DNA of 64,000 nt, taken from contig CAZOVB010000008.1 in NCBI GenBank assembly GCA_964583095.1, positions 1 to 64,000 of the forward strand, written 5' to 3'. Position numbers and translations under genes: made by a program. The notes under the pieces are model-generated. The model ran no database searches. It was given only the letters and a program-made list of their open reading frames with translations, and was not told the origin of the DNA. Numbering within the stretch: position 1 is the first letter of the stretch; every line of letters starts with the position of its first letter. Source of the DNA: CAZOVB01 sp964583095. Its GTDB lineage: Bacteria; Planctomycetota; Phycisphaerae; SM23-33. Below, piece after piece: positions 44,385-52,390 of the stretch.

Positions 44385-45719
44385 ATGAGCGAAGTGACCT
44401 CCGAAAGCCTTGTGGAAATCGTACAGAAGGATTCCTGGCAGCGAGAAGACATCGAGCAGATGCTTCAGATCTGCAACGACCTGAGCGACAGTGTCTCGAA
44501 ACTTCGCGGGGCGCTGGGGCAACTGGAGCAGCAGAATCCGGAGCCCAAAGGGGCTGCTGCCCTGAAGATCGGCGTCTGTCGTTTCTACCTGTCCCGCTAC
44601 CCCGGGGCGGTCGAAGCCCTCGGCGAAGCTACCGACAACAAGGAACGCCACTGGTATCAGGCACTGAGTCTGGGCCAGATGGGCCGCTACGAAACAGCCC
44701 TGGAAGAGCTCCAGCGGGCCGAGTCCAAGGGCTGGGACGCCGATGAGGTGGGGATCAAGACGGTGGAATTTCTGGCCCTGTCGGGCCGGACCGACGATGC
44801 GGAAAAGGCCCTGAAGAAACTCAAGGGCCTGGAAGACACTGCCGATGGCCTGTACGTATCCGGGCTGGTCCGGGAGATGGCCGGGGCCGGCGAAGAGGCC
44901 CTGGAACTCTACGACCAGGCCCTGGAGATGGATGAAAACCACTCCCAGAGCCTGTTTCGCGAGGCATTTTTCCTGGATCTGCACGGCCAGGAGGAAGAGG
45001 CCATCAGACTCTACCGCCGCTGCAACGCCCAGCCTCCGATTTACGTAAACGCGCTGATCAACCTTGCGGTGCTTTACGAAGATGCGGGCCAGAACGACAA
45101 GGCCACCGAATGTCTGAACCGGATTCTGGCCGCCAACCCGAATCATCCCCGGGCGCAGCTTTTCCTCAAGGATGCCGACGCCTCCAAGACGATGTTCTTT
45201 GATGAAGACCAGGCCCGCCGGGTGGCCAAGCGCAACGCGGTACTGGACATTCCGGTCACGGACTTCGAACTTTCGGTCCGGGCTCGTAACTGCCTCAAGA
45301 AGATGAACATCCGCACACTGGGAGATCTGATCAAGACCACCGAGGCGGAACTGCTGGCCTACAAGAACTTCGGCGAGACTTCGCTGAAGGAGATCAAGGA
45401 CATGCTCGATGCCAAGGGCCTGCGTCTGGGCCAGGCGCTGGAAGAGGGCCAGGAATACGTCTCTTCCGATCGCGACATCCCCGACATTCCGATGAAGCCC
45501 CAGCCGGACAACCGTGCGGCCAATCTGAGCCTGGACGATGTGGAGTTCTCGGTTCGAGCCCGCCGGGCGATCGAGAACCTGGGCGTCAATACCCTCGGCG
45601 ACCTTGCAGAAAAGACAGAAGTGGAATTGATGAGCTGCAAGAACTTCGGCCAGACCAGCCTGAACGAAGTCCGACAGCGCCTCAGCGAAAATGGAATGAG
45701 CCTCCGCGAGCCGAAGTAG
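44385..45719 (+). CDS. TPR protein with two RNA polymerase alpha C-terminal domains
   Basis: The 444-residue protein starts at an ATG with GGGAG upstream. Residues about 20-265 are TPR repeats (for example YQALSLGQMGRYETALEELQ and LINLAVLYEDAGQNDKATEC). Residues 290-352 (LSVRARNCLKKMNIRTLGDL, NFGETSLKEIKDML) and 381-441 (FSVRARRAIENLGVNTLGDL, NFGQTSLNEVRQRL) are two copies of the RpoA C-terminal domain. By alignment with E. coli alpha, domain 1 keeps the DNA-contact equivalents Arg265 (R299), Asn268 (N302), Cys269 (C303), Gly296 (G330), Ser299 (S333) and Glu302 (E336), but Lys298 is Thr. Domain 2 keeps Arg265 (R391) but has Arg and Ala for Asn268/Cys269. It has no polymerase-assembly domain. 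Probable role: binding promoter DNA or transcription factors as a regulator. Confidence 0.9.
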   Translation: MSEVTSESLVEIVQKDSWQREDIEQMLQICNDLSDSVSKLRGALGQLEQQNPEPKGAAALKIGVCRFYLSRYPGAVEALGEATDNKERHWYQALSLGQMGRYETALEELQRAESKGWDADEVGIKTVEFLALSGRTDDAEKALKKLKGLEDTADGLYVSGLVREMAGAGEEALELYDQALEMDENHSQSLFREAFFLDLHGQEEEAIRLYRRCNAQPPIYVNALINLAVLYEDAGQNDKATECLNRILAANPNHPRAQLFLKDADASKTMFFDEDQARRVAKRNAVLDIPVTDFELSVRARNCLKKMNIRTLGDLIKTTEAELLAYKNFGETSLKEIKDMLDAKGLRLGQALEEGQEYVSSDRDIPDIPMKPQPDNRAANLSLDDVEFSVRARRAIENLGVNTLGDLAEKTEVELMSCKNFGQTSLNEVRQRLSENGMSLREPK

Positions 45720-45790
45720 AGACGGGCCGGCAACCGACCATCGGCTGCCGCCGCAGGGCCCCGGTCCAACGCGGGAGGCTGGAGACGTAG

Positions 45791-47122
45791 ATGGATCGCT
45801 TTTCTCTGGCCAAGCTGCTGCTGCCCCTGTACCCGATCGCCTGCGTCGTGCTGGCGGCGGCCCTGGCGGGGACTGCAGGCAGTTGCGGCCGGCAGGATCT
45901 GCCCGCCCTCTCGACCTCCGAGCCAAGGGCGATCCTTCGCGAAATTCCCCAAGGCCCGGCCCCGACGATTCGCGTGCGTCTATTCGCCGGCCCGGTCCGC
46001 CAGGCTACCATCAGTGCCAGCCATGGCGCGGTTCTCAAGGCCGGGGGGGTGGATCTCTTCCGTTCCGAGCAAAGCATGTCACCGGTCACGCTTCGCCGCG
46101 GGCCGACGGGATGGCTGGTGGGCAGCCGATCCATCGAGGCGATGTCGCTGACCTTCGAGGCCCTGGATGGACACGTCCGGGTGCAGCGACCCGCCAGGCA
46201 GGGCAGAACGTGGCGCAGCTATCGCGGAACGCTTCAACTGCTGCCGGTGGGGACGGACTCCTTCGCCGTGGTCAACCATGTCAGCCTGGAAGGCTACCTG
46301 CTGGGCGTCCTGGCCGAGGAAATGTACGGATCCTGGGAGATCGAGGCCTTCCGCGCCCAGGCCATTGCCGCCCGGACGCATGCCTGGCATCGCGCTTTGA
46401 CCTATGGCAAGGAAAACTACTACGACGTCAATGACAACGTTTCCAGCCAGATGTACGGAGGCATTTCGGCAGAGACGGAAAAGGCCCGCCAGGCGGTGAT
46501 CCGTACGTGGGGCCAGGTCCTGACCTACCCGCTGGAGGGCAGACCTCACCTGTTCCTGGCCCAGTATTCCTCCAGTTGCGGCGGGCGTGTCAACGGGGCC
46601 CAGGTGCTTAGGGAGGTCCGGGAGATCCCCCCCCTTTCAGGAGGCCAGGTCTGCACGCACTGCAACCTGCCGGCCAACAAGCGGTACCGCTGGGAACCGG
46701 TGCGGATCAACAAGAGCCGGATTTTCCTGGCCCTGCTGCTGAGAGACCGGGCCTACTACGATCCGCTTGGAGATGTGGACAGGATCACGGTCCAGCGCCG
46801 TACCTCGTACGGGCGGGCGGTCTGGCTGCGGATTCATGGAAGCAGCGGCCCAAATCGAGCCATCCGGGCTGAAGATCTTCGACTGATCCTTCTGCGCCAT
46901 CTTTCCGAGGCCAAGGAACTCTATTCCATGAACTGCACGATCCGGGATGAGGGATCGTATGTAGTGTTCGAGAACGGGCGCGGGTGGGGCCACGGTGTCG
47001 GCATGTGCCAATGGGGCGCACACGGCATGGCCCGCCTTGGGCGAAGCGCCCGGGAGATTCTGGCATTGTACTACCCGGGCGCGCGGATCCACGAGGCCTA
47101 CGGGGGCAGCCCCGCCTTGTAA
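45791..47122 (+). CDS. SpoIID/LytB domain lipoprotein-like protein
   Basis: The 443-residue protein has GGAG before its ATG and a signal peptide or anchor (about 8-33) ending near AGTAGSCGRQ, a possible but atypical lipobox. The SpoIID domain spans about 170-440: LEGYLLGVLAEEMYGSWEIE, AFRAQAIAARTHAWHRALTY, an SSCGG loop (FLAQYSSSCGGRVNGAQ), and the terminal GRGWGHGVGMCQWGAHGMAR. SpoIID is a peptidoglycan lytic transglycosylase. In non-sporulating bacteria such proteins act on cell-wall stem cleavage or amidase activation. It lies 71 bases downstream of the TPR/alpha-CTD gene. Confidence 0.92.
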   Translation: MDRFSLAKLLLPLYPIACVVLAAALAGTAGSCGRQDLPALSTSEPRAILREIPQGPAPTIRVRLFAGPVRQATISASHGAVLKAGGVDLFRSEQSMSPVTLRRGPTGWLVGSRSIEAMSLTFEALDGHVRVQRPARQGRTWRSYRGTLQLLPVGTDSFAVVNHVSLEGYLLGVLAEEMYGSWEIEAFRAQAIAARTHAWHRALTYGKENYYDVNDNVSSQMYGGISAETEKARQAVIRTWGQVLTYPLEGRPHLFLAQYSSSCGGRVNGAQVLREVREIPPLSGGQVCTHCNLPANKRYRWEPVRINKSRIFLALLLRDRAYYDPLGDVDRITVQRRTSYGRAVWLRIHGSSGPNRAIRAEDLRLILLRHLSEAKELYSMNCTIRDEGSYVVFENGRGWGHGVGMCQWGAHGMARLGRSAREILALYYPGARIHEAYGGSPAL

Positions 47123-47355
47123 GAAAAAATCGGGTTTTCCCGCCTTTGGCGACCCGTCAAATCGTACATTGCTCTGTGAGGGTCCCGAGAGGTCCTTTCG
47201 GATTCTTCCAGGCGGTCCGTGCAGGCCGTCTCATACCGACCCAGGCGCCGGAAGGTGTATCCATCCCGCCGTTCCCGGCCTTCGAGCCGTCCAATGTCCG
47301 TCCGGACTTCCACCAGACCCTTACCTTGCCACTTTCGCTTACGGGGGAGGCTGCC

Positions 47356-48144
47356 ATGCAACCACTGAATCCCAATAAAGGCCCGTCGCCCAAGGGGCTG
47401 TTTGTCCAGCAGGCGCAGAAGGCTGCCCAGCAGCGCAGCGAAAGGCTGGCCGGCGGCAAACGCATAAACTCCGCCAAGGACGACGCGGCGGGAATGGCCG
47501 TAGCCCAACTGCTCCGTGCCGATGTCCAGAGCCTTCGCCAAAGGGTTCGAAACGCCAACGACGGCGTGAGCATGCTCCAGACGGCCGACGGGGCCATGGG
47601 AGGCGTGCAGGACTCGTTGGTACGGATGAAGGAGCTGGCGACACAGGCTTCTTCGGACATACTTTCGGACAGTCAGAAGCAGGTGATCGCCGAGGAGTTC
47701 GACTCGCTGGCTGAGGGAATCGACCAGGTCGTGGAAACCACCCGCTTCAATGGCCATGCGCTGTTGGCCGGTGAAGGCCAGGCCCCCAGCGTCGACACCG
47801 AATCAGGCGGCCTGAGCGTTCAGGGCGTCAGCGATCTGACGGATGTGAAGGGCCTGAGCTTCACCAATGCCACCGATGCGATGGCCTCGGTCGACCAGGC
47901 CATGGAGCACGTTACCCGGGCCCGCGCCCAGGTCGGCACGACGATCAACCGTCTCGAGACCACCACCGATACGCTCCAGGTCCAGGCGGAAAACGCCCTT
48001 TCCGCCCAGAGCCGGATCGAAGATGCCGACATGGCCCGGGAGTCGGCGGCCTACACCGCCGCCTTGATCCAGCGCCAGTCCGGGATCGCGATGGCCGGCC
48101 AGGGCATGGCCATGCAACAGAATGTCCTGATGATGCTTCAGTAG
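47356..48144 (+). CDS. Short flagellin-like protein
   Basis: The 262-residue protein has GGGGGAGG before its ATG. It has D0/D1-like helices: AQQRSERLAGGKRINSAKDD, AAGMAVAQLLRADVQSLRQR and NANDGVSMLQTADGAMGGVQ. The C terminus is flagellin-like (AQVGTTINRLETTTDTLQVQ, then AENALSAQSRIEDADMARES), ending in QNVLMMLQ. The variable central domain is nearly absent, and the extreme N terminus (MQPLNPNKGPSPKG) replaces the usual MAIxINxNxxSL. It may be a minor filament or junction flagellin. No flagellar hook or export genes are in the window. Confidence 0.9.
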   Translation: MQPLNPNKGPSPKGLFVQQAQKAAQQRSERLAGGKRINSAKDDAAGMAVAQLLRADVQSLRQRVRNANDGVSMLQTADGAMGGVQDSLVRMKELATQASSDILSDSQKQVIAEEFDSLAEGIDQVVETTRFNGHALLAGEGQAPSVDTESGGLSVQGVSDLTDVKGLSFTNATDAMASVDQAMEHVTRARAQVGTTINRLETTTDTLQVQAENALSAQSRIEDADMARESAAYTAALIQRQSGIAMAGQGMAMQQNVLMMLQ

Positions 48145-48186
48145 CGAACTTTACCCGGCGCGGAAACCGCAGGAGGGAGTTCCGCG

Positions 48187-49752
48187 TCAGGGCTTTGGGG
48201 GGTCAGTCACCAGCAGTGGTCTGGCCAGGTCGCCGAGGTGCGGCGCGTCCGAAGCGCGCTGATACCTCGGCGATTCGTTTTCATCCCGGCCGTTCCAGCG
48301 GACGCCTGTCTCTCCGTCGGCCACGTCATGCCAAAGGCGAGAACTGCGGGCGTCGGGATCGTGCAGGAACCGGATCTGACTGAGCAGGAAGCCGCTGTCC
48401 AGGAGCTTGCGCAGCGCCCGGTCAATGCTCTCTTCGTGCGGCGCGACGATCACCACCTGCAGATTTCGCTTCTGGGAGGGGTAGATCTCGTAGTTCTCGA
48501 TCCGGCTGATCATGTGGCCCAGCAGGTCCAGGTTGTTGGGGCCGTACACCCTGTCATGCGTGCTCAGATGCCCGAGGCAGGCGAATTGACCGGGCAGATG
48601 AATCAGGATCCCCGTGCAGGTCCGGATGCCGTAGGTCAGGAGCCGACCGCTCCCGCGCGAGACGTCGAAGGAGTCCATTTCCACTACCTGGGCCTCGGCG
48701 GGTTCCTCCATCGAGGCAGCGAAGGGGATCGGCGCCTTGCGGAGGTCCTCCAGCAGCCTGGGCTGGAGTTGTTCTCTGCGGGCCAGGAAACCGCGGGTGA
48801 GGATTTCAGCCTCATCGATTTTGGTCACAAGCAGCCATTGGCTGCCGAGAATGCTGCAGGTTTCGAAGGAACTCAGCGCGCGAAAACCCCTGTAGTCGGT
48901 GACGGTCTTTCTGCCCCGGCCCATTTCGAACTTGGCCAGGATGTTCTCCGGAGACAGGTGGCGACGCAGGGGGCTCAGCTCCCGGCCGAACCGGGGAGAG
49001 GTGAGCATGGTGCAGTTCCGGTTGACCAGGAAGGCCTCTCCCGTGCGGCCCAGGGCCTCGTCGCGGATGAAGATCCTGTTGATCTTCTCGATACCCAGTT
49101 GCAGGACGATCCATCCGACCTGCCTGCCGCGGTCTTCTACCGGTTCGATGAAGAAACTGGAGGGTTCGCCGGTCAGTTCGCAGTTGGAGAAGTCCACGAA
49201 CTCCTTTTTCGGGCTTCGGGCCAGTTTCTCGGCGAGGGACTGGTCTTTCCACTGGGGCCCCAGGAGGCACTTTCCCACATGTGCGCTGCCGTGGTAGCAG
49301 TAGAAGATCGTCCCCTGGCGGTCGATGAAGAGCACGTCCGAGAATTCGCGGTAGTTTTCCAGGCAGTAGCGACGGATCCTGGCTTCGAGCAGGTCGCGGG
49401 CCTCGAGAGCTTCTGCGGTGGTCTCCAGCGGCCCGGCCTGGTGGTGGCGAAGCCTCATCAGGAAGCATTCTCGCAGGAGCTTGTCTTCGGTGGCCTGGGC
49501 GGCCTGGGCCTTGATGCGCTCCAGGAAGCCGGTCAGTTGGGCTTTCTTGTCCCGGCGGATTCGGTCCAGCTGCGTCAGGGCCTGCTCGATCAGATCCAGC
49601 CGGCCCGGCGGACTTGCCTTGCCTTTTTGCAGAGCAGAGGCGCTGCGGATGGTCAACGGCGAGCCGATCGACCAGGCCAGGATATAGGCCAGTGTCAACC
49701 CGACCAGGACCAGCCCGGCCGAGCAGAATCGAAACTTCTGCTTGAGAGACAT
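48187..49752 (-). CDS. Cache-type membrane sensor with CheD-like C-terminal domain
   Basis: The 521-residue protein has an N-terminal TM helix (about 11-30) and a Cache-like extracytoplasmic region to about 325 (phrases FSDVLFIDRQGTIFYCYHG, GRTGEAFLVNRNCTML, ILGSQWLLVTKIDEAE, as in chemoreceptors). I see no second clear TM helix and no MCP signalling domain. Residues about 355-480 resemble CheD: LLTYGIRTCTGILIHLPGQF, then ACLGHLSTHDRVYGPN, with Cys379 and His395 in the CheD-like C-x15-H arrangement (CheD of Thermotoga has C-x16-H). CheD deamidates glutamines in chemoreceptors. If the lack of a second TM is real, this domain would be outside the cytoplasm, which argues for caution. It follows the short flagellin gene convergently. 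Confidence 0.7.
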   Translation of the reverse strand: MSLKQKFRFCSAGLVLVGLTLAYILAWSIGSPLTIRSASALQKGKASPPGRLDLIEQALTQLDRIRRDKKAQLTGFLERIKAQAAQATEDKLLRECFLMRLRHHQAGPLETTAEALEARDLLEARIRRYCLENYREFSDVLFIDRQGTIFYCYHGSAHVGKCLLGPQWKDQSLAEKLARSPKKEFVDFSNCELTGEPSSFFIEPVEDRGRQVGWIVLQLGIEKINRIFIRDEALGRTGEAFLVNRNCTMLTSPRFGRELSPLRRHLSPENILAKFEMGRGRKTVTDYRGFRALSSFETCSILGSQWLLVTKIDEAEILTRGFLARREQLQPRLLEDLRKAPIPFAASMEEPAEAQVVEMDSFDVSRGSGRLLTYGIRTCTGILIHLPGQFACLGHLSTHDRVYGPNNLDLLGHMISRIENYEIYPSQKRNLQVVIVAPHEESIDRALRKLLDSGFLLSQIRFLHDPDARSSRLWHDVADGETGVRWNGRDENESPRYQRASDAPHLGDLARPLLVTDPPKP

Positions 49753-49887
49753 AAAGCGTCACCTTTGGCCAGGACGGCCTCAGACGGTACGGAATTCCAG
49801 TTCCCACTGATTTTTCGGAGTTTCCCCCTGCCGGAATTGAGAGAAAAGCCGCCCTTCAGTCGGAACCTTGCTGCCGGGCGCAGCAAA

Positions 49888-49918
49888 ACGGGTCCAGCCG
49901 TTGAAGGACCGGACCCGT
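49888..49918 (-). terminator. Rho-independent terminator of the EAL/HDOD gene
   Basis: ACGGGTCC (49888-49895) pairs with GGACCCGT (49911-49918). On the minus strand the stem is followed by TTTTGCTG. It lies about 30 bases after the stop at 49947. Confidence 0.7.
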
Positions 49919-49946
49919 GGAATTCCTCAGAGCTTGCCTGCCGGAC

Positions 49947-51164
49947 TTACAGGCCTTCCAGGGCCTGGTGAGCCCACTGGAGGGACTTGCGGAACACATC
50001 CGGGACCAGGCGTTCGTCGATCTGCATGGCCGAGGCGAAATGGGAGAACCGCTGCCATTGTCCCCGTTCGTAGGCGAGGATCATATCGAAGACGCGTCGA
50101 TGCTCGTTCTGCACACCCAGGAGGGCGTCCTTGATATCCTCGCCCAGGGGCAGATCCGAGAGGATCTTGTCCAGGGGGGTGTCCATCAGGGCGTCAATGA
50201 CGCTGAACATGCCCATCAGGAACAGCTCGCTGGACTGCTCGTTCATCTCGACCATCAAGCCTGCCATCTCGGCGCTGCGGGCGCGAGTGAGGCTTCGCAG
50301 CAGCAGCTCGAAGGGCTTGTCCTTGCCGGTCATCCGCACGACGAACAGGCTGACCCACCTTCGGATCTCCTGGGGACCCAGCATGACCAGAGCGTGCTTG
50401 ACCGAACGGATCTCGTACCGCAGGCCGAACCAGGCCGAGTTCATGAACCGCAGGAGCATGTAGGTCATGGCCACATCCTGCTCGATCAGCTCAGCCAGTT
50501 CGTCGTAGTTGACTTCGGCCTGGCTGGCGGCATGGAGGACGCGCAGGTGGGCCATCTCGTTGCCCGGAATCTTGTCTTCGATACGCTGGTCGGGCTTGGA
50601 GAAGAATTCGCCTTCGAAGAAGGAGCAACCCCACTGGCAGGCCTGCTCGAACTGGTCGATTTCGTCGAGCCCCTCGGCCAGGGGGCTCACGCCCAGGGAG
50701 GTCAGTCGCCGGCAGAGGGCTTTCTGTTGCTGGGAATCAAAGAGGGCAAAATCGACTTTGGCGATGTCGACCACCTTGAGCATGGGGCTTTCGATGTCCT
50801 CGGGTCCCAGGCCTGTCAGGGCCAGCATGTACCCTGCGTCCTTCATGCTCAGGCAGGTTTCCACCAGGGAGGCTTCCCGCGTCAGTTCGACGGGGATGCC
50901 CACGATCATGGTCTCGCGGGGCAACTGGGCGGGCAGCTCGGTCAGCAGCAGTTCCCGGGTGAAATTCACAAAGCCCTTCTTGCCGTCGGCGAGCTCTTCG
51001 AAATCCACAAACGCCAGGAAATCCACCGCACTGCGGTCGGCTTCGATCTGCCCGTACTGGGCCTCGAACCCGGTCCGAAAGACCAGCTCATATCCGTAGA
51101 CATTCTTGTACCGATCAAAGATCGGGTGTCGCGCGACAAAAACTTCGGTCGTCTGCTCCATCAT
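49947..51164 (-). CDS. EAL/HDOD (YuxH-type) signalling protein
   Basis: The 405-residue protein starts at adjacent ATGs (51162-51164 or 51159-51161) with AGGTAAGG upstream; the longer frame from 51239 is not supported. The N-terminal half is a reduced EAL-type domain (VARHPIFDRYKNVYGYELVF, KVVDIAKVDFALFD, LAEGLDEIDQFEQACQWGCS) lacking most catalytic metal ligands, so c-di-GMP hydrolysis is unlikely. The C-terminal half is an HDOD domain (LAELIEQDVAMTYMLLRFMN, RSVKHALVMLGPQEIRRWVS). Such proteins regulate motility, type IV pili or cell-cycle signalling through protein binding. Its neighbours are a Cache sensor and a flagellin. Confidence 0.9.
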   Translation of the reverse strand: MMEQTTEVFVARHPIFDRYKNVYGYELVFRTGFEAQYGQIEADRSAVDFLAFVDFEELADGKKGFVNFTRELLLTELPAQLPRETMIVGIPVELTREASLVETCLSMKDAGYMLALTGLGPEDIESPMLKVVDIAKVDFALFDSQQQKALCRRLTSLGVSPLAEGLDEIDQFEQACQWGCSFFEGEFFSKPDQRIEDKIPGNEMAHLRVLHAASQAEVNYDELAELIEQDVAMTYMLLRFMNSAWFGLRYEIRSVKHALVMLGPQEIRRWVSLFVVRMTGKDKPFELLLRSLTRARSAEMAGLMVEMNEQSSELFLMGMFSVIDALMDTPLDKILSDLPLGEDIKDALLGVQNEHRRVFDMILAYERGQWQRFSHFASAMQIDERLVPDVFRKSLQWAHQALEGL

Positions 51165-51387
51165 CCTTACCTGCCTTGGGCTGCGTGATCCTGGCCGAGC
51201 GAAGAAATGGCGAGAATCGTGGCCGTGGTTCCGGTACACATTCCACTTCGGCTTGAGTGGGACCCGGCTTAATCAAAACCCGTCAAAGCCGGCAGACAAA
51301 TCTTGGATCCGACCAGGCATCGGCGGAGACATGTGAATGTAACCCCTTGTACAAACTTATCTTGAGAGGACATACCCTCAGGATTCT

Positions 51388-52155
51388 TCACCCGGTTCGC
51401 GCAGGTTCCAAGTCTTTCCAGAACCGACGCTGGGCCTCCCTGAGCCATAAGCTCTTCCACGGCTCGGGCGCATCGGTCAGGCGGTTGCCCACAGTGATGG
51501 TCAGAACCTTGCGAAGACCCTCCCGCTCCACGACCAGCGAGATCTTCCTGCCCGGGGCAAGCGACGCGATCTTCTCGGCAAAGGCCTCGGTATTTGGCAG
51601 GGAGGTCACTTCCAGTTCGCCCATTTCCAGGATAATATCCCCGGGCTCCAGGCCGCCCCTGGCCGCCGGCGATTCGGGCAGGACCTCCCCCACCGTGACC
51701 ATCAGCCTCGGACCCTCGGTCTGGGGGATCGAGACGGAGCCGAAACTCATGCCGAAATATCCCAGACGGCTGCCGTCCCGACGCGAAAGCAGGTACGCGA
51801 TGTCCTCGCTGTCCAGCGTGGAGGCCAGCCGCTTGCGGACCTCCGGCAATACGCTTTTTCGATAAGCATCCAGGATCAGCCCGCTGGCGGGCGGGGGCAG
51901 GGCCTGGAGGGCGCGGGTAGCCTCCTCCCGTTCGTGGTATCTCCGGCTTCGAAGCCGGGGCACCTGCCGATCCACGATGCGGGCGAACCGGGCCTTGGAA
52001 GCTTTCTGCAGGGGAGCCTTCGGGGCATCGGAGTCGCGCCGGCTCGCTTGGGCGGGAGCTTCGGGAGGCGACTGGGCCTGGAGAGCCGAGAGATTCCCCC
52101 CCGCCAGAACAGGCGTCAGCAAGAGGAAGACGAATTTCCTTGGCAGAAAAGGCAT
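51388..52155 (-). CDS. Secreted PDZ-domain protein
   Basis: The 255-residue protein has a signal peptide (about 1-28, ending ALQAQ). A basic helical region follows (about 50-120), with LRSRRYHEREEATRALQALP resembling a HEAT-like helix. A PDZ domain occupies about 130-225: LGYFGMSFGSVSIP, VLPESPAARGGLEPGDIILE, and GRKISLVVEREGLRKVLTIT. There is no protease domain, so it is not a HtrA peptidase. It probably recruits partners in the periplasm. On the minus strand TAGAAT (52203-52208) is a possible -10. Confidence 0.8.
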   Translation of the reverse strand: MPFLPRKFVFLLLTPVLAGGNLSALQAQSPPEAPAQASRRDSDAPKAPLQKASKARFARIVDRQVPRLRSRRYHEREEATRALQALPPPASGLILDAYRKSVLPEVRKRLASTLDSEDIAYLLSRRDGSRLGYFGMSFGSVSIPQTEGPRLMVTVGEVLPESPAARGGLEPGDIILEMGELEVTSLPNTEAFAEKIASLAPGRKISLVVEREGLRKVLTITVGNRLTDAPEPWKSLWLREAQRRFWKDLEPARTG

Positions 52156-52390
52156 CTGTTCAAGCGCTCGAATCGGATTTTCCAGGTTCCAAGTCTATTG
52201 CTATTCTAGCAAAAGCCGCCCGCAAGGCGAAATGTTTGGCCGGAACGCAAGGGCAAGCAAGGCCCGGCGATAAAAACCGCACACCCCGTCGACCCGCGCA
52301 TAGAGGGATCTTGACCCGCCGATGGAGAGTAACGGGAAATTCCTTGTAGAGCCGACAACCCATTGTCGAATGGAAAGATGAAGGCGCCGC

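Noticed and set aside
44250..45926. N-terminal extension of the HEAT protein to 1289 codons
   Set aside because: It lies entirely opposite the TPR/alpha-CTD gene; the TM-helix start at 44249 is natural.
47123..47355. Sigma28 or sigma54 promoter for the short flagellin
   Set aside because: Searched by eye for TAAA-N15-GCCGATAA and GG-N10-GC patterns; nothing convincing.
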